From Candidatus Woesearchaeota archaeon (GTDB taxonomy: Archaea; Nanobdellota; Nanobdellia; Woesearchaeales; UBA525), in assembly GCA_018221165.1 (NCBI GenBank), contig JAAOYD010000001.1, positions 1-9,517 of the forward strand: a DNA stretch of 9,517 nt, read 5' to 3'. Within the stretch, counting starts at the first letter, position 1, and every line of letters begins with the position of its first letter. A program made the position numbers and the translations under genes. Positions 5,655-9,517 of the stretch are shown here, piece by piece. A model generated the notes under the pieces. The model was not told the DNA's origin, did no database searches, and worked only from the letters and a program-made list of their open reading frames with translations.

Positions 5655-7013
5655 ATGACAGACTATAAAGGCTCAGATATGCGCTTCACAGTCAGGAGTA
5701 CGCCTCAGAAGGATACACCTCGGAAGCCACCTACTAGCTATCTAATGCAGGGTAATGAAAGACTAAAACCGCCCCTACCACCACCCACAACGGAGCCTTC
5801 ACAAGGTGTCGATGAGCTAATTGACATCATCGAGATGGTCGAAGCGGACGAGACTGCTACGCCACCCCCTCTGAAAGAGAGTAGGTCTATCGCAAGTTCA
5901 GATGAACGTCTTGGCGTCACCGAGTATCAAGGGATGGCTCTTGTCGGGAAGCGCGGTTTCGAGACCTTTGATGGCAAATCCTACGGCGCTGACCAGAGAC
6001 TCTCTGATGATGAGTTTCAAGTTATGGACTTTGCTCTTTCCCAGAATTTCGGCATTGACTCACCATTCACCCCAGAAGTCTTGCGCGGCATCGCCGGCAA
6101 CGACGCTTATATCACCACTCCCAATACTATCGAAGAGTTCACGAAGAATCATCCTGGCCTCAGCATCGCGCTCGATTCAGAATACGACCGAATTGGCCGT
6201 TTCACGCGCTATGTGCAAAGCCTCGAGAAACCGAGTGACTCTATCACCTTGGGCGAGACGACTATGTTGCTTCGTCTCACCGGTACAAATCACTTCATTC
6301 TCCCAGCAGATATTAGCGACAGGGTCATCAAGGTTTATTACGACAAGAAAGTCGAAGAGGTCGACCCCTCACCTTGTCCCATCTCACTCAGTTCTCAACG
6401 TGGAGAAGCACAGCTCTGGAAGGATGTCCGTACCGCGTTCAAGACTGGCGGGACGTGCAGACCTGCTGAAGTTGAGAGTATCAGGAAGCTCCTCGCAGCG
6501 GAGTTCACCGATGTGCCAACCGATGTTAGCATCGAACATTACCTCGTCGGCGTGTACGCACGCGCACTCTATCGCGAAGCTGTCTATGATGTTCTCAATG
6601 CCCAATTCGGAGATGGCTTGATTGAGATACTCCCTGAAGATGTTAGTAAGGAAGTCGCTGAGAAGATTGGAGAGAGCGCTGGGTATCGCTTGCTCAAACT
6701 GTACAGCGACGACCAAGTAAAACGGGATAATGCTACTACTCTACCACACGGATCCATAATCCCTTTCCAAGAACAGATTGAAAAGGATGTTGAAGGGTCA
6801 AAGAACGTTATCCTTGACTACGTCGTCGAGCAGATTAGTGTAATAACTGCAGCGATGAGACATGCGAACGGCATCCGCGCCGGTCGACTCGATATCGAGC
6901 CCGAGTGGAGCCATTATAAGGATTCACGCCTTGAAGCCCAAATCGCATTTCGCGCCGAGAATCGAGGCCTAAAATATTCACAAGTAGAGTCGAGCGTCAT
7001 CACTCAGAGCTAA
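5655..7013 (+). CDS. Uncharacterised 452-aa protein with disordered proline-rich N-terminus
   Basis: No family is recognised. Residues 1-90 look disordered: they are basic and Pro-rich at 16-48 (including LKPPLPPPTTEP) and have a short acidic, hydrophobic helix at 52-66 (VDELIDIIEMVEADE) that could be a docking motif. Residues from about 95 onward look folded, with mixed alpha/beta and then mostly helical character. There is no membrane segment, signal peptide, P-loop or metal cluster. The start at ATG 5655 is preferred over an in-frame TTG at 5643 because the TATA box at 5625 lies exactly 30 nt before it. It diverges from the 452-aa minus-strand gene; the equal length is coincidental, as the sequences do not align by eye. 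It is followed by a T-rich stretch and then another orphan gene on the same strand. Confidence 0.75.
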   Translation: MTDYKGSDMRFTVRSTPQKDTPRKPPTSYLMQGNERLKPPLPPPTTEPSQGVDELIDIIEMVEADETATPPPLKESRSIASSDERLGVTEYQGMALVGKRGFETFDGKSYGADQRLSDDEFQVMDFALSQNFGIDSPFTPEVLRGIAGNDAYITTPNTIEEFTKNHPGLSIALDSEYDRIGRFTRYVQSLEKPSDSITLGETTMLLRLTGTNHFILPADISDRVIKVYYDKKVEEVDPSPCPISLSSQRGEAQLWKDVRTAFKTGGTCRPAEVESIRKLLAAEFTDVPTDVSIEHYLVGVYARALYREAVYDVLNAQFGDGLIEILPEDVSKEVAEKIGESAGYRLLKLYSDDQVKRDNATTLPHGSIIPFQEQIEKDVEGSKNVILDYVVEQISVITAAMRHANGIRAGRLDIEPEWSHYKDSRLEAQIAFRAENRGLKYSQVESSVITQS

Positions 7014-7085
7014 TTACCATCTTCAAGAACTTAATTATTCCATTTCCTCACATTTTAGTAATTGTGACCAATGTGCGCTCAAATG

Positions 7086-7094
7086 TTTTTATTT
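7086..7094 (+). terminator. T-rich terminator after the 452-aa plus-strand gene
   Basis: The run TTTTTATTT lies about 70 nt after the stop codon, in the 147-nt gap before the next gene. It fits an archaeal intrinsic T-run terminator. No convincing stem-loop precedes it. Confidence 0.45.
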
Positions 7095-7116
7095 ACTAAT
7101 GAAGACAAGAGAAAAG

Positions 7117-7124
7117 CTTATATG
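7117..7124 (+). promoter_or_regulatory. TATA-like element for the 271-aa gene
   Basis: CTTATATG follows a purine-rich GAGAAAAG that could act as a BRE. By the spacing used elsewhere, transcription would begin near 7147, about 14 nt before the ATG at 7161. It is a weaker box than TTTATAAA. Confidence 0.5.
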
Positions 7125-7150
7125 TGGTGCATACCAATATACAAGTAGCG

Positions 7151-7155
7151 GGTGG
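7151..7155 (+). promoter_or_regulatory. Possible Shine-Dalgarno site of the 271-aa gene
   Basis: GGTGG lies 5 nt before the ATG at 7161. It partly matches the archaeal GGAGGTGAT and favours the ATG over the in-frame GTG codons at 7152 and 7158. Confidence 0.4.
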
Positions 7156-7160
7156 TAGTG

Positions 7161-7976
7161 ATGGACGCAGAGACTGAGTGGCGACTAGAGAAAGCAGCGG
7201 AACGCGCAAAGGAAGAAGAATATGATCAGCTGCGCGAAGAAAAAACAACAAACGCTCTTGCAATAAATAATATTCTTGGTCCGTTAGTAAGTTCTTGGCA
7301 TCCGACACAGCTAAAATTTGATCAGGAAGAAGAAGTCGAAGCACGTGAACTCGCTGAGAGTGCCATTGATAGAATTCTCACAATCAGGACGGCATTGGAT
7401 TGCTTAGATGGGCGAATTGGCGAGCATGAAAACGAAGGCCCAGTCAGAATTGTACAACGTTTGGATATTGTGGAATTCTTTCGGGGTGTCGGGCATTTCA
7501 TGTTTCCTGACATGGAAGTTATCAAAAAAGCCTATAAAACACTCTCGAATGCACAGATAGTGAATTGTGATATCCCTATGATGCCACAACTCAATCCGGA
7601 GAATAGATATGAACTTCGGGAACAGTTGGAGATGTTAGAACATGAATACCTTGGTATTCTCTTAGGTGAGGTGGATATGGCTATGTATGCTGGAGTGAAA
7701 AGACCAGCCCTCACATCCTCTATTGTGGTTGTACAGGATAACGGCAATGCAGAACTTGGCGTGCGAGCAAAACAAAGATTTAGGTTCAGGCCTATGCACT
7801 TCTCTGCAGATATCTGGGATTCTGAAGCAGTTCAGGAATATGCTTTAGAGAAAGGAAGGGATGTGCTTGCTGCGAAGAACGTATCTCCATATCTCTCAAA
7901 CGAAAGTGTTCGGAAGAGTATCGTTGGTTGCTACGAACAGGTTGCTAAGGGAAGAACTATAACCCGAGATTCTTGA
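7161..7976 (+). CDS. Uncharacterised 271-aa soluble protein
   Basis: No family is recognised. Residues 1-30 are a highly charged helix (MDAETEWRLEKAAERAKEEE), probably coiled coil. Residues 50-110 continue as charged helices, including EEEVEARELAESAIDRIL. The middle contains a more hydrophobic patch, VEFFRGVGHFMFPDMEV, and about residues 185-210 could be a beta strand pair (SSIVVVQDNG, then RFRFRPMHF). There is no signal peptide, membrane segment or recognisable catalytic motif. In-frame GTG codons at 7152 and 7158 are alternative starts adding one to three residues. The base composition looks AT-richer than thrS, like the 452-aa minus-strand gene. The 3' end overlaps the end of ftsY by 20 bp in tail-to-tail orientation. 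It may work with the two preceding orphan genes, but that rests only on proximity. Confidence 0.75.
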   Translation: MDAETEWRLEKAAERAKEEEYDQLREEKTTNALAINNILGPLVSSWHPTQLKFDQEEEVEARELAESAIDRILTIRTALDCLDGRIGEHENEGPVRIVQRLDIVEFFRGVGHFMFPDMEVIKKAYKTLSNAQIVNCDIPMMPQLNPENRYELREQLEMLEHEYLGILLGEVDMAMYAGVKRPALTSSIVVVQDNGNAELGVRAKQRFRFRPMHFSADIWDSEAVQEYALEKGRDVLAAKNVSPYLSNESVRKSIVGCYEQVAKGRTITRDS

Positions 7977-9438
7977 TAATCAGTTCTTTGTCGAACTTCT
8001 TCAGGTCGCCGTAGGCTTGTCCAACGCCGAGATAGATAATGGGTTTGCCGGTAACGTAACTGACTGACAACGCAGCGCCACCTTTCTCGTCAACGTCAGC
8101 CTTGCTAAGGATGACTGCATCGATACCGACAACCTTATCGAACTCTTTTGCTTGTTCGATGCAGTCGTTGCCGGTAATGGATTCGCCAATGAATATCTTA
8201 AGGTCAGGCTTCGCAACACGCACAACTTTTTCCAGTTCAGCCATGAGGTTCGTGTTTGAATGCAATCTGCCAGCAGTATCAATCATGACAATGTCGAGCT
8301 GTTTCGCTTTCGCGTGCTCAATCGCATCGTAGGCCACCGCTGCCGGGTCTGCACCATAGCCTTGGCTAATCATTTTGATGCCGAGCTTGTCTGCGTGTTC
8401 TTTCAATTGGTCAATCGCTGCTGCACGGAAGGTGTCAGAAGCTGCGATAACAACACCTAGTCCTTCTTCATTGAAGAGGTTGGCAATCTTCGCGAGCGTC
8501 GTAGTCTTACCTGAGCCGTTGACGCCGATGAAGGTGATGACATAGGGTCGCTTGTTGGCTTTATTGATTTTCTTGACCAGGTCGAAACCAGGAATGCTAA
8601 GGATGTCCTCAACGCTATTCTTGAGGCTGACGAGAATCATATCTTCAATACCCAAGCGAGAGACCTTACCAGTGGTGAGGTCCTGCTTCAGGTCTTCCTT
8701 AATCTTCTCGATGACTTCTAAAGCAACATTGTTCTCGAGCAGCACCACTTCAAGATCCCAGAACATCTCTTCGAACTTCTCCTCGCTGAGCGTCTTCTTG
8801 GTGAAGCTCTCTTTGAATTTCTTGAAGAGTCCGCGCTTTGGTTGCGGTTCCTCTTCGACAGGTTTTTCAGGAACTTCTTCAGGAGTTTCTTCTGTTGCAG
8901 GTTCTTCTTCGAGATCTTCACTGGGTGGTTCTTCTACAACAGGCTCGGGAGTTGGTTCTTCAGGAGTGGGTTCTGGTTCTTTTTCAGGAGCGGGCTCTTC
9001 TTTCTTCGTGAAGATCTTTTTGAGGAAGCCTTTCTTCTCAGGAACAGGCTCTGGTTCTTCCTTCGGTTTCTCGAGAATAGGTTCTGTTACTGGTTTGGGT
9101 TTCTCTTTCTTTTCTTCAGGTTCTTTCCTAATTTCTATCTTGAGAAGTTTTTCCTTTTTAGGTTTGACTTTGGGAGTAGGTTCTGGTTTCTTTTCTTTCT
9201 TTACGGGTTTTTCCTTTTTCGGCGGCGCTTTCGCTTCTTTCTCGTGCTGCTCTTTCTCTTCAGAAGTTTCAGGAATCTCAGTAACTTTCTTATCTTTCGC
9301 AAGCAGTTTCTTCTCTTCTACTTTCGCTTTCTCGATAACTTCTTTGTCTTCGACTTTCTCCTCGACGATTTCTTCTTTGGCCTTCTTAGTGAACTTGCCG
9401 ACAGCTTCCTTCAGTTTCTTCTTGAGGAATCCGAACAT
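7957..9438 (-). CDS. ftsY: Signal recognition particle receptor FtsY, with long charged N-terminal extension
   Basis: This 493-aa GTPase docks SRP-ribosome complexes at the membrane by pairing with SRP54. Residues about 216-290 are the helical N domain and 298-493 the G domain. It shows the P-loop GVNGSGKT (305-312), DTFRAAAIDQL (335-345), GADPAAVAYDAI (362-373), DTAGR (387-391), TGNDCIEQA (422-430), the guanine-specificity motif SKAD (445-448, more often TKxD), DEKGGAALS (450-458) and the closing GVGQAYGDLKKFD. Residues 1-215 are a low-complexity Lys/Glu/Pro extension with no hydrophobic span. Within it a basic amphipathic motif occurs three times, at 2-19, 137-146 and 203-215, the last adjoining the N domain where FtsY membrane-binding helices sit. 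The start codon follows directly on the stop of the upstream gene, so an operon with translational coupling is likely. Confidence 0.96.
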   Translation of the reverse strand: MFGFLKKKLKEAVGKFTKKAKEEIVEEKVEDKEVIEKAKVEEKKLLAKDKKVTEIPETSEEKEQHEKEAKAPPKKEKPVKKEKKPEPTPKVKPKKEKLLKIEIRKEPEEKKEKPKPVTEPILEKPKEEPEPVPEKKGFLKKIFTKKEEPAPEKEPEPTPEEPTPEPVVEEPPSEDLEEEPATEETPEEVPEKPVEEEPQPKRGLFKKFKESFTKKTLSEEKFEEMFWDLEVVLLENNVALEVIEKIKEDLKQDLTTGKVSRLGIEDMILVSLKNSVEDILSIPGFDLVKKINKANKRPYVITFIGVNGSGKTTTLAKIANLFNEEGLGVVIAASDTFRAAAIDQLKEHADKLGIKMISQGYGADPAAVAYDAIEHAKAKQLDIVMIDTAGRLHSNTNLMAELEKVVRVAKPDLKIFIGESITGNDCIEQAKEFDKVVGIDAVILSKADVDEKGGAALSVSYVTGKPIIYLGVGQAYGDLKKFDKELIIKNLGL

Positions 9439-9517
9439 CTATTTCGCCTCTTCCGCCTCGATGGTCGCTTCAATCTCCTTGAGCCGTGTCATGACCTTGT
9501 GGTTATCCGCTTCAGCA
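9439..9517 (-). CDS. C-terminal end of probable prefoldin alpha subunit
   Basis: Only 25 codons plus TAG are inside the window; the gene starts beyond it. The visible residues, AEADNHKVMTRLKEIEATIE followed by AEEAK, form a charged helix with heptad-like hydrophobics, as expected for the C-terminal coiled-coil arm of a prefoldin subunit. In archaea the prefoldin alpha gene (pfdA) commonly lies directly upstream of ftsY, which is the main reason for the call. Prefoldin alpha and beta form a hexamer that captures nascent unfolded proteins and passes them to the thermosome. The TAG stop is followed immediately by the ftsY ATG with no gap. With so little sequence, any coiled-coil protein would fit. 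Confidence 0.55.
   Translation of the reverse strand, partial: AEADNHKVMTRLKEIEATIEAEEAK

Noticed and set aside
5902..6621. 239-codon plus-strand frame overlapping the 452-aa plus-strand gene
   Set aside because: It is an offset frame with Ser/Arg-rich, low-information sequence and no promoter or start context. The TATA-supported frame from 5655 explains the region.
4227..7013. The two divergent 452-aa proteins as an inverted duplication
   Set aside because: They have equal lengths, but the sequences and compositions share no aligned motif by eye. The equality appears to be chance.
1..9517. tRNA, rRNA, transposase, integrase, attachment site or toxin-antitoxin signatures
   Set aside because: None was recognised when reading either strand. 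The orphan genes carry no mobile-element proteins or terminal repeats.

Overview
The window reads as archaeal chromosome. Support comes from TTTATAAA-type TATA boxes about 30 nt ahead of start codons (leaderless mRNAs), the 3' end of an archaeal/eukaryotic-type NFACT (Rqc2/RqcH) gene, a likely prefoldin alpha-ftsY junction of the kind known in archaea, and very tight gene packing. Several tiny orphan proteins, a bacterial-type ThrRS and low-complexity charged tails would suit a DPANN-like lineage (Woesearchaeota or relatives). That placement is inference, since no rRNA is present.

Layout. 1-579 (+): C-terminal end of an NFACT ribosome-quality-control protein. 613-756 and 790-951 (+): two microproteins, a 47-aa zinc ribbon and a 53-aa single-span membrane protein, each with its own TATA box. 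1038-1973 (+): a winged-helix DNA-binding domain followed by a roughly 185-residue tail of Lys/Arg/Pro/Ala/Thr repeats with no acidic residue, an architecture like linker histone H1. 2007-3911 (+): threonyl-tRNA synthetase of the bacterial type, with TGS and N2 editing domains. 3948-4193 (-): a very acidic 81-aa protein. 4227-5585 (-), 5655-7013 (+) and 7161-7976 (+): three proteins I do not recognise. The first has a weak GAF-like segment, and the first two diverge from one palindromic TATA box. 7957-9438 (-): FtsY, the SRP receptor GTPase, with a very long charged N-terminal extension carrying three copies of a basic amphipathic motif. 9439-9517 (-): the end of a gene that is probably prefoldin alpha, with its stop codon directly abutting the ftsY start.

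The housekeeping genes concern translation and protein biogenesis: stalled-ribosome handling, tRNA charging, membrane targeting and chaperone. No CRISPR array, transposase, tRNA or rRNA was seen. No intergenic stretch exceeds 150 nt; the longest, 7014-7160, holds a T-rich terminator and a promoter. The most notable items are the H1-like protein, the three-gene orphan block with its shared TATA box, the triplicated FtsY motif, and the regular placement of a TATA box 2-5 nt after the preceding stop codon.
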